The notes beneath the pieces are model-generated. The model made no database searches. It was not told where the DNA came from and worked only from the letters and a program-made list of their open reading frames with translations. A program made the translations under genes and the position numbers. A stretch of 5,564 nucleotides of DNA from DASRHY01 sp046765875 (GTDB taxonomy: Bacteria > Actinomycetota > Actinomycetes > Propionibacteriales > Kribbellaceae): the NCBI GenBank assembly GCA_046765875.1, contig JBKPSJ010000029.1, positions 1-5,564 of the forward strand. The letters are read 5' to 3'. The number at the start of each line of letters is the position of its first letter. Within the stretch, counting starts at the first letter, position 1. Below are positions 1-4,912 of this stretch, piece by piece.

Positions 1-72
1 GCCGCACGACCCTTCGACTGGCGCTTCGGCCGCGACGACCTCAACCAGCTCACCCACCGGATCGCGGCATGA
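1..72 (+). CDS. C-terminal end of a probable IS630-family transposase (partial)
   Basis: The first 23 codons are open in frame 1 and end in TGA at 70-72. The visible tail contains RPFDWRFGRDDLNQLTHRIA. A Pro-Phe-x-Trp-x-Phe stretch followed by Asp-Leu-x-x-Leu-x-x-Arg-Ile is how many actinobacterial IS630/Tc1-type DDE transposases end, just after their catalytic domain; this is family knowledge recalled, not searched. The catalytic residues lie outside the window, so it cannot be told whether the gene is intact. A remnant insertion sequence beside a tRNA gene would be a common arrangement. The alternative is an unrelated protein with a similar tail. Confidence 0.45.
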   Translation, partial: AARPFDWRFGRDDLNQLTHRIAA

Positions 73-91
73 CCCCCGACGAACTAACGGG

Positions 92-108
92 CGTGACCAC
101 TAGTCACG
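92..108. terminator. Short hairpin between the transposase end and tRNA-Thr
   Basis: CGTGAC (92-97) and GTCACG (103-108) form a perfect 6-bp stem with a 5-base loop. It lies 20 bases after the + strand stop codon and about 35 bases beyond the 3' end of the - strand tRNA, so it could end transcription from either side. There is no T-run on either strand, as is often the case in high-GC actinobacteria. It could also be chance or part of an insertion-sequence end. Confidence 0.3.
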
Positions 109-142
109 GCGGCGGCCTCGGAGGCAAAGGCCCCGGTCAGAG

Positions 143-215
143 AGCCGACGAGGGGACTCGAACCCCTAACCACCTGTTTACAAGACAGGTGCGCTACCGA
201 TTGCGCCACGTCGGC
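143..215 (-). tRNA. tRNA-Thr (anticodon TGT)
   Basis: On the - strand the sequence folds into a complete 73-base cloverleaf. The acceptor stem is 7 bp (209-215 with 144-150) and the discriminator base is T at 143. The D arm has a 4-bp GCGC stem. The anticodon stem is 5 bp (185-189 with 173-177) around the loop CTTGTAA, which places TGT at 182-180 and so reads ACA threonine codons. The T arm is 5 bp (163-167 with 151-155) with a TTCGAGT loop, and the variable loop is 5 bases. T8 is present. The 3' CCA is not encoded (CTC follows), so it must be added after transcription. A weak -10-like TACCAT lies on the - strand at 233-228, but no convincing -35 is seen. Confidence 0.97.
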
Positions 216-358
216 TGGTGGATTGACATGGTAGTTCACTCGACGGGACGGATTGGGTGGTGGATGCCAGCGGGTGACGGTGGCGTCGACCGCACCGGAA
301 GCGCACCGCGCCAACCAGGCCGCCGCCCCCATCTGCGACCGGAAGGTCGGTGGTAGGC

Positions 359-395
359 GGAGGCTCCGAATGGGCCCGTGGATCCCGGAGCCTCC
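359..395. terminator. Perfect 10-bp inverted repeat, possible terminator
   Basis: GGAGGCTCCG (359-368) pairs perfectly with CGGAGCCTCC (386-395) across a 17-base spacer. This would be a very stable GC-rich stem. It lies about 130 bases downstream of the stop of the - strand zinc-ribbon gene and could terminate its transcript. No T-run follows. The distance from the stop codon and the long loop leave room for another role, such as a protein-binding site or a structured RNA. Confidence 0.4.
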
Positions 396-399
396 AGGC

Positions 400-429
400 C
401 TCGCGGTCGTGACCATGCCTGGCCGCGAG
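400..429. repeat. 7-bp inverted repeat
   Basis: CTCGCGG (400-406) and CCGCGAG (423-429) form a perfect 7-bp inverted repeat with a 16-base spacer. It starts four bases after the larger inverted repeat at 359-395. On the - strand, RNA reading from the zinc-ribbon gene would meet this stem first. The pair may be a tandem terminator, but the spacer is long and chance is possible in such GC-rich DNA. Confidence 0.25.
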
Positions 430-523
430 ATCCCCGGGCTGGCGACGGAGGTGGTCCCACCCGATCCCGCAGAGTTGCGCACACGTAGCGGAGTGACAGT
501 ACTACGCAGCGGCAAGACCGTGG

Positions 524-805
524 CTAGTCGAAGAGTTCTTCTAGGAAGGACTTTCGCTTCTTGCGGTTCGGTGGGTACGGCTGGCGCGACTTGTAGTCGT
601 CGTCGTAGCGGGGTTGCTGGCGGGGGCTGTAGTCGTCGTTGAAGAGTTGGGCGGAGTTGTACGAGGTCTCGGCATCAACGAGGCGTTCTAGTTCGCCGCG
701 GTCCAGGAAAATGCCGCGGCACTCGGTGCACTGGTCGACGGTGACGCCACTGCGTTCGTAGGTTCGCATGGTGCCGTGGCACTTGGGGCAGGTCAGGGTC
801 TCCAT
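524..805 (-). CDS. TFIIB-type zinc-ribbon protein
   Basis: This is a 93-residue small soluble protein. The N-terminal half is a zinc ribbon of the zf-TFIIB type: CPKC at residues 6-9, CTEC at 26-29, then GIFLDRGELERLV (31-43), which is the family's hallmark after the second cysteine pair. The four cysteines should bind one zinc ion. Residues 57-77 form a polar, probably disordered linker with an imperfect repeat (DDYSPRQQP, then DDYKSRQPYP). The protein ends in a basic/acidic tail, KKRKSFLEELFD, as in many bacterial homologues. The family is widespread but its role is unknown; nucleic-acid or protein binding is only inferred from the fold. The ATG at 805 is chosen because the Cys motif follows directly. 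No Shine-Dalgarno sequence precedes it. It stands alone, 66 bp downstream of the LuxR fragment on the same strand. Confidence 0.9.
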   Translation of the reverse strand: METLTCPKCHGTMRTYERSGVTVDQCTECRGIFLDRGELERLVDAETSYNSAQLFNDDYSPRQQPRYDDDYKSRQPYPPNRKKRKSFLEELFD

Positions 806-812
806 GCGCTAC

Positions 813-818
813 AAGGTA
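813..818 (-). promoter_or_regulatory. Candidate -10 box for the zinc-ribbon gene (leaderless start)
   Basis: On the - strand TACCTT fits the actinobacterial -10 pattern TAnnnT. It ends seven bases before the A of the ATG at 805, so transcription would start at or next to the start codon. The lack of any Shine-Dalgarno sequence before this ATG agrees with a leaderless mRNA. No good -35 box is visible at 16-19 bases, so this is tentative. Confidence 0.35.
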
Positions 819-871
819 AGCAGAAGAATCGGCCAGATCGTCGTTTCCTCAGCGAACTTTTAGACACGGCT

Positions 872-1174
872 TCAGTCGAACAGCCCGAGGCGGTGGGCGG
901 TCGCAGGTGCATCGCCATGAGTACGTACGTCGAACTTGGGCAGCACCTTCGACACATGCACGCTCACCGTCTTGACGCTGATCAACAACTCGTCAGCGAT
1001 GTCCTTGTTCGACCGGCCGGCCGCCACCAGTCGCGATGCCTCGGTCTCCCGCTCTGTCAAGCCTGGTACGACATCCACACGAGAAGTCCCGATGTCCAAC
1101 CGCGAGCTCCGCGCCAGCAACTCGATCTCGGACACCAGCGCACGGGCACTGAGATCAGAGGTCTGCTGATACAC
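872..1174 (-). pseudogene. Truncated LuxR-family regulator, C-terminal HTH fragment
   Basis: From a possible GTG at 1174 this encodes 100 residues. Residues 39-96 are a LuxR-type (GerE) DNA-binding domain: LTERE opens it, AAGRSNKDIADEL follows, the recognition helix region is SVKTVSVHVSKVL, and it ends with AHRLGLFD. Residues 1-37 resemble the end of the helical region (EIELLAR..RLDI) that precedes this domain in large LuxR/LAL regulators of actinomycetes, normally several hundred residues long. No receiver, ATPase or TPR part remains. The frame stays open upstream to a stop at 1274-1276, but that translation has no family resemblance, so homology ends near 1175. A proline in SKVLPKF and the loss of usual hydrophobic residues (EASRLV where EVLRLV is typical) suggest relaxed selection. 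It could still be a short free-standing HTH protein. It is divergent from the monooxygenase gene. Confidence 0.7.
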
Positions 1175-1300
1175 GACTCCCGCACACCCGAGGGCTGGCG
1201 GCTCACCTCGTTCCAGGACAGGCCCGGCTCCGGGAGATGACAGCGAACGGAATGCACGTCCTGCTATGGCTTGTCACGGACCTGCTCTGGAAGCTCGCTC

Positions 1301-1308
1301 CGAAGGGA
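1301..1308 (+). promoter_or_regulatory. Ribosome binding site deciding the monooxygenase start
   Basis: The purine-rich CGAAGGGA at 1301-1308 lies six bases before ATG 1315. The same frame is open from an ATG at 1237, but the 26 extra residues have no family resemblance, whereas translation from 1315 begins directly with the flavin-binding beta strand. This supports 1315 as the original start. Confidence 0.55.
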
Positions 1309-1314
1309 CCAAGA

Positions 1315-2312
1315 ATGGCGAAGGCGCTCATCATCGGCGGCGGCATTGCCGGGCCGGTGGCTGCGATGGCGCTGCAGAAGGCGGGCATCGAGTCGTCGGT
1401 CTACGAGGCGTACGACGGACCGACCGACCAGACCGGGCTCTTTCTCAACACCGCGTCGAACGGACTCGACGCCCTGAAGACAATCGACGTCGACCTGGCC
1501 GAGCGGGCCGACGGGTTCCCGATCCCGAGAATGGTGTTCTGGAATAGAAACGGCAACGAGCTCGACGACGGCACCGTCAGCGCATGCGTCAAGCGCGGCC
1601 TGCTGCACAAGGTGTTGCGCGAGGAGGCGATCGCCCGTGGGATTCCTTACGAGTACGGCAAGCGGCTGAGCTCGTGCGCCGGGACCGCCGGCGCCGTCAC
1701 CGTGGAGTTCAGCGACGGCACCGGCGCGAACGGCGACCTGCTGATCGGTGCCGACGGCATCCACTCCCGAACCCGCAGACTGGTCCACCGCAACTCGCCC
1801 GCGCCCAGCTACACGGGGCTGATCGGCTCGGCGGGTACAGCCGGCTGGACCACCTTGAGCCGACCGGCGAGGTCCAGCACTTCGGTTCAGGAAATAGGGT
1901 TCTTCGGCTATCTGGTCCGCGAGACCGGCGAGATCCACTGGTTCGCAAACCTGGCTCATCCGGAGACGATCGGTGCGCACCCGGTGCATGACATACCGAC
2001 AAACACGCGACGTCGCCGAGCGCCGGGCAAGGCGCCTCGATCGCCTGCGAGGACGCGATCGTGCTGGCCAAGTGCCTGCGCGATCTGCCCGACCCGCCGA
2101 GCGCGTTCGCGACGTACGAGGGACTGCGCAGGAACGCGTCGAGAAGGTTGTGGCGTACGCACGCAAGCGTGGTAGCAACAAGACAGCCGACCCGGTGGCG
2201 CGGGGTGTTCCGGGACCTGATGATGCCGGTGGTCCTGAAGCATTTCGCCAGCGAGAAGGCGCACGAATGGATGTACCGGTACCACATCGACTGGGACGAG
2301 AAGGTGGGATGA
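1315..2312 (+). pseudogene. FAD-dependent monooxygenase, frameshifted and internally deleted
   Basis: This belongs to the PHBH-like flavoprotein hydroxylases, which use FAD and NAD(P)H to hydroxylate small molecules. The ATG at 1315 follows an AAGGGA ribosome site and opens directly into the FAD-binding Rossmann motif GGGIAG (residues 8-13), followed by VYEAYDG. The second motif, GDLLIGADGIHSRTRR, is intact near 1734-1781. Beyond about 1828 the family-like sequence changes frame. GGYSRLDHLEPTGEVQHF is in frame 3 (1830-1899), FFGYLV..EIHWFANL and HDIPT return to frame 1 (1900-2001), HATSPSAGQGAS is in frame 3 (2004-2129), ERVEKVVAYARKRGSNK is in frame 2 (2132-2203), and FRDLMMPVVLKHF..HIDWD is in frame 3 to the stop at 2310-2312. 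The segment expected between HDIPT and HATSPS, with the GD that contacts FAD, is missing, and a further block before HPVHDIPT also appears lost. The total is about 330 codons where relatives have roughly 390-400. Read straight from 1315, translation stops at 2173-2175. Sequencing errors could explain single-base shifts but not the missing segments. Confidence 0.85.
2301..2308 (+). promoter_or_regulatory. Ribosome binding site of the reductase-like gene within the upstream gene
   Basis: AAGGTGGG lies seven bases before ATG 2316 and forms part of the last codons (Lys-Val-Gly) of the monooxygenase. With only three bases between stop and start, this arrangement is typical of translational coupling. 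If ribosomes no longer reach the end of the broken upstream gene, initiation here would depend on this site alone. Confidence 0.6.
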
Positions 2313-2315
2313 CAC

Positions 2316-2873
2316 ATGCGCAAGGTCGCTGGATGGCTGTTCAGTTCGCTCGACGGCGTGGTCGAGGCGCCGAACGAGTGGCAGTTCGACTTCGACGAGC
2401 AGATGGGCGAGGCCCTGGGCGCGCTGCAGGCCGAGCAGGACACGATCCTGCTGGGCCGAGTCACGTACTCCGAGTGGGTCGGCTACTGGCCGAAGCTGCC
2501 GGCGGACTCCCCCGACATTTCGTACGCGGACTGGATCAACAACACGCCGAAGTACGTGTTCTCGAACACGCTCGACTCGGTCGACGAGTGGCCGAACAGC
2601 ACGCTGGTCAAGGGCTCGCCAGCGGACACGCTCGCCGAGCTCAAGCAGCAGGAGGGCGGCACGATCGCCACCGCGGGCAGCCCTTCGCTGGTCCGTTCGC
2701 TGATGGACCAGGGCCAGCTCGACGAACTGGTACTGATGATCCACCCGGTGGTGGCCGGCGGCGGGCGGAAGAAGCTGTTCCCCGACGACGCGGCGCTGAC
2801 CAAGCTCAAGCTCATCGGGGCAACGCCAACCTCGAGCGGGGTCATCGTCGCCAAATACCACCCAGCAAACTAG
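2316..2873 (+). CDS. Dihydrofolate reductase-like protein (RibD C-terminal domain)
   Basis: This is a full-length 185-residue cytoplasmic protein of the DHFR/RibD C-terminal family, whose members are presumed NADPH-dependent reductases, mostly with unknown substrate. Family features run in order: a hydrophobic first strand with SLDGVVEAPNEW (11-22); the helix and strand ending DTILLGRVTYSEW (42-54); PKYVFSNTL (78-86); the nucleotide-binding turn TIATAGSPSL (116-125); and LDELVLMIHPVVAGGG..LF (135-155), the Asp-Glu-Leu and Pro-Val-x-x-Gly signature shared with RibD. Its length fits the family, and nothing is missing. The ATG at 2316 comes three bases after the monooxygenase stop, with AAGGTGGG (2301-2308) as ribosome site inside that gene, so the two probably form an operon with translational coupling. 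This is not a canonical folate-pathway DHFR, so no folA symbol is given. The partner suggests a redox role, but its substrate cannot be inferred. Confidence 0.9.
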   Translation: MRKVAGWLFSSLDGVVEAPNEWQFDFDEQMGEALGALQAEQDTILLGRVTYSEWVGYWPKLPADSPDISYADWINNTPKYVFSNTLDSVDEWPNSTLVKGSPADTLAELKQQEGGTIATAGSPSLVRSLMDQGQLDELVLMIHPVVAGGGRKKLFPDDAALTKLKLIGATPTSSGVIVAKYHPAN

Positions 2874-2892
2874 GGCGTGCCCGGGCCCGCCG

Positions 2893-3411
2893 TCAGACCT
2901 CGGTGATGGTGGTGGCGTGGCGGCGGGCCAGGGATTGGTAGACGGCGGCGTTGTGGTCTACGAAGGTGCGGGCTCTGCCGTCGAGGGGTACGTGCTTCTT
3001 GGCCGGGCTGCCCATCGCGACCGTTTCGGGTGGGACGACCATTCCGGGCGTGACGGTGGCGCCGGCCGCGACCAGGGAGCGGGCGCCGATCTGGGCTTTG
3101 TCGAGGATGGTCGAGCCGTTGCCGATCAGTGCCTGCTCTCCCACCGTGCAGTCGTGGATCAGGCACAGGTGACCGACGGTCGCGTTCTTGCCCACCTCGC
3201 AGACGCCGTCGTCGACGTGGATCACCGAGTTGTCCTGGATGTTCGCGCCCTCGCGGACGACGATCCGGCCGAAGTCGGCGCGCAACACCGCTCCGTACCA
3301 GACCGAGGCTCCCTTCTCGACCACGACATCGCCGATCAGAGTGGCGGTCGGGGCGATCCAGGCCTCAGGATCGATGGTTGGGCTGACGCCTTCGAACGAG
3401 AACAGGGGCAT
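2893..3411 (-). CDS. Gamma-class carbonic anhydrase family protein
   Basis: This 172-residue left-handed beta-helix protein is built from hexapeptide repeats such as VVVEKG, IVVREG, CTVGEQ and AQIGAR, and closes with a C-terminal helix (YQSLARRHA). Family members are trimers with zinc sites between subunits and interconvert CO2 and bicarbonate, although many short forms have little proven activity. All three zinc-ligand histidines are present: H65 in SVIHVDD, then H81 and H86 in GHLCLIHDC, with the expected five-residue spacing. The conserved R44 and D46 (LRADF) and Q59-D60 (NIQDNS) are also there. The acidic loop of the archaeal Cam enzyme is absent, as in the CamH/YrdA-like subgroup. I chose ATG 3411 because relatives usually begin near MPLxSFEG; a GTG at 3420 would add three residues. 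Neither has a good Shine-Dalgarno sequence. The gene is divergent from the esterase and convergent with the reductase-like gene. Confidence 0.92.
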   Translation of the reverse strand: MPLFSFEGVSPTIDPEAWIAPTATLIGDVVVEKGASVWYGAVLRADFGRIVVREGANIQDNSVIHVDDGVCEVGKNATVGHLCLIHDCTVGEQALIGNGSTILDKAQIGARSLVAAGATVTPGMVVPPETVAMGSPAKKHVPLDGRARTFVDHNAAVYQSLARRHATTITEV

Positions 3412-3418
3412 GCTGCTC

Positions 3419-3424
3419 ACTATG
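3419..3424 (-). promoter_or_regulatory. Candidate -10 box for the carbonic anhydrase gene
   Basis: On the - strand CATAGT sits seven bases before the A of ATG 3411. That is the spacing expected for a leaderless transcript starting at this ATG, and it fits the missing Shine-Dalgarno sequence. No credible -35 is seen at normal spacing. The box overlaps the start codon of the divergent esterase (3422-3424). Confidence 0.25.
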
Positions 3425-4912
3425 CAACACGATGATCAGGACCCCGTTGTCACCGTCGCGTCGGGCCGGCTGCGCGGCAGAGGTACCAACGGCGTCTGCG
3501 CGTTCCTCGGCGTTCCGTACGCGACGGCCCCGCTGTTCGGTAGGCCGGAGCCGGTGCCGCGCTGGGACGGAGTCCGCGACGCGGTCGAGCTGGGTCCGAC
3601 CGCACCACAGCCGCCGTACGAGCCGCCGTTCGACGCGATCCTGAGCAACCCGCTGATCCCCGGGGACGAGTTCCTCAACGTCAACGTGTGGACGCCGGAT
3701 CCGGGCGGGTCCGGGTTGCCGGTGATGGTCTGGCTGCCCGGTGGTGCGTTCCGGAACGGGTCCAACGCGTCGCCGGTGTACGACGGCGCCGCGTTCGCCC
3801 GCGACGGCTTGGTACTGGTGAGCGTCAACTACCGGCTCGGTGCGGCGGGATTCGCGGTCGTCACGGATGCGCCGAGCAACCGTGGTGTGCTCGACCAGGT
3901 CGCGGCGCTGACCTGGGTACGGGACAACATCGCGGCGTTCGGCGGCGACCCGGACCGGGTGACGATCTTCGGCGAATCGGCGGGCGGGATGAGCGTCGCC
4001 ACGCTGCTGTCGATCCCGGCAACAGACGGGTTGTTCGGCCGGGCGATCGTGCAGAGCGGGACCGGTACGGCGGTCGCCGACCCGCGCGACGCGGCCATCC
4101 TCACCGCCTCACTCGCCGAAAGGCTTGGCACCGCTCCGACGGCATCGGCACTCGGTGAGGTCGACGTGGACAAGCTGATCGCGGCCCAGCGAGCACTCGC
4201 CCAGGAGATCCGGCTGCAGCCCGATCCGCAGCGCTGGGGAGCGTCGGTCATCGCCGCAGGCCTCGGCATCATGTCGTTCTTCCCGGTGGTCGATGGCGGT
4301 CTGATCCCGCGCCGGCCGGTCGATGCGGTCGCGGCCGGCGCCGCGCGGGGCATCGACCTCCTGGCCGGCAGCACTGCCGAGGAGTTCCGGCTCTTCCTGG
4401 TGCCGACCGGCGTAACCGCCGCGCTGACCGCCGAGGCGCTGCCGGGCCTGGTCGCCCGGCTCGGCGCCGATCCCGCGATGGCCGCCGCCTACACCGAGGC
4501 TCGGCCGGATGCCACTCCCGGCGACGTGTACGCGATTATCCTCACCGACGCCGCCTTCCGTATCCCGGCGGTCAGGCTCGCCGAGGGACAGATCGCGGCG
4601 GGCGGTACGGCGTACGTCTACGAGTTCGGCTGGCGCTCACCGGCCGGTGGGCTGGGTGCCTGTCATGCCCTCGAGTTGCCGTTCGTCTTCGACACGCTCG
4701 GCGCGGCGGCACCGATGACCGGACCGGAGCCGCCGCAGCCGCTGGCCGATCGGATGCACTCCGCCTGGGTCGCGTTCGCCATCAGCGGTGACCCGGGTTG
4801 GCAGCCGTACGACAGCGGCACCCGCAAGGTGATGACGTTCGACCACCCGGACTCGTCAGTCGTCGAGGACCCGCGGCCGGCCGAGCGGCTGCTCTGGGAC
4901 GGCCGGCTCTGA
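3422..4912 (+). CDS. Type-B carboxylesterase/lipase family protein
   Basis: This is a 496-residue alpha/beta-hydrolase of the carboxylesterase type-B family (as pNB esterase and cholinesterases), which hydrolyses carboxylic esters by a Ser-Glu-His triad. The N-terminal signature GRLRGRGTNGVCAFLGVPYA is at 15-34, followed by EFLNVNVWTP (83-92). The oxyanion region is WLPGGAF (104-110), where the usual His of HGG is Pro. The nucleophile is S186 in FGESAGG, the acid is probably E321 in GSTAEEFRLF, and the base is H415 in GACHALELPFVF. The C-terminal end AERLLWDGRL is typical. Length is normal for the family. There is no signal peptide or membrane segment, so it is probably cytoplasmic; the natural substrate is unknown. 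ATG 3422 gives a plausible N-terminus. An in-frame ATG at 3410 would add four residues, but AGGGG lies only one base before it. Its start abuts the divergent carbonic anhydrase, and its end overlaps the convergent MFS gene. Confidence 0.92.
   Translation: MQHDDQDPVVTVASGRLRGRGTNGVCAFLGVPYATAPLFGRPEPVPRWDGVRDAVELGPTAPQPPYEPPFDAILSNPLIPGDEFLNVNVWTPDPGGSGLPVMVWLPGGAFRNGSNASPVYDGAAFARDGLVLVSVNYRLGAAGFAVVTDAPSNRGVLDQVAALTWVRDNIAAFGGDPDRVTIFGESAGGMSVATLLSIPATDGLFGRAIVQSGTGTAVADPRDAAILTASLAERLGTAPTASALGEVDVDKLIAAQRALAQEIRLQPDPQRWGASVIAAGLGIMSFFPVVDGGLIPRRPVDAVAAGAARGIDLLAGSTAEEFRLFLVPTGVTAALTAEALPGLVARLGADPAMAAAYTEARPDATPGDVYAIILTDAAFRIPAVRLAEGQIAAGGTAYVYEFGWRSPAGGLGACHALELPFVFDTLGAAAPMTGPEPPQPLADRMHSAWVAFAISGDPGWQPYDSGTRKVMTFDHPDSSVVEDPRPAERLLWDGRL

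Larger units (their letters stand above)
216..523. other. Intergenic stretch without a credible gene
   Basis: This 308-bp stretch lies between the tRNA and the zinc-ribbon gene. It is open in several frames, but the longest of these also runs through the tRNA, and the translations are rich in Pro/Arg/Gly with no recognisable domain or start signal, so I call none. It holds two inverted repeats, at 359-395 and 400-429. Otherwise I see nothing definable: no CRISPR, no clear riboswitch, and no copy of the tRNA 3' end that would mark an integration site. Confidence 0.6.

Noticed and set aside
223..228. TTGACA on the + strand resembling a -35 box
   Set aside because: No TAnnnT lies 16-19 bases downstream and no + strand gene follows it. 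It is probably chance next to the tRNA.
84..515. Long open frame of 143 codons on the - strand
   Set aside because: It runs straight through the tRNA-Thr gene, has no ribosome site and no recognisable domain. It is stop-free only because the DNA is GC-rich.
253..642. Open frame of 129 codons on the + strand
   Set aside because: It crosses antisense into the zinc-ribbon gene and its translation is low-complexity Arg/Gly/Ser without family resemblance.
1223..1234. Palindrome CCCGGCTCCGGG upstream of the monooxygenase
   Set aside because: Two 5-bp arms with a 2-base centre made only of G/C are expected by chance here. Nothing ties it to a known operator.
1237..1314. In-frame upstream ATG extending the monooxygenase by 26 residues
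   Set aside because: The added residues do not match the family, and a better ribosome site precedes ATG 1315, which starts at the flavin-binding strand.
1828..2204. Programmed ribosomal frameshifting as the reason for the frame changes
   Set aside because: There are several shifts in different directions with no slippery heptamer and stimulator pattern, plus missing conserved segments. Decay or base errors explain it better.
1956..2861. Very long open frames opposite and alongside the monooxygenase and reductase-like genes (up to about 320 codons)
   Set aside because: These are antisense or shifted-frame shadows rich in Arg/Ala/Gly. The part of the + strand shifted frame that matters (2132-2203) is accounted for in the pseudogene.
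2874..2892. G/C-only short inverted repeats between the converging reductase-like and carbonic anhydrase genes
   Set aside because: The possible stems are only 4 bp, with no T-run. They are too weak to call a terminator in a 19-bp gap.
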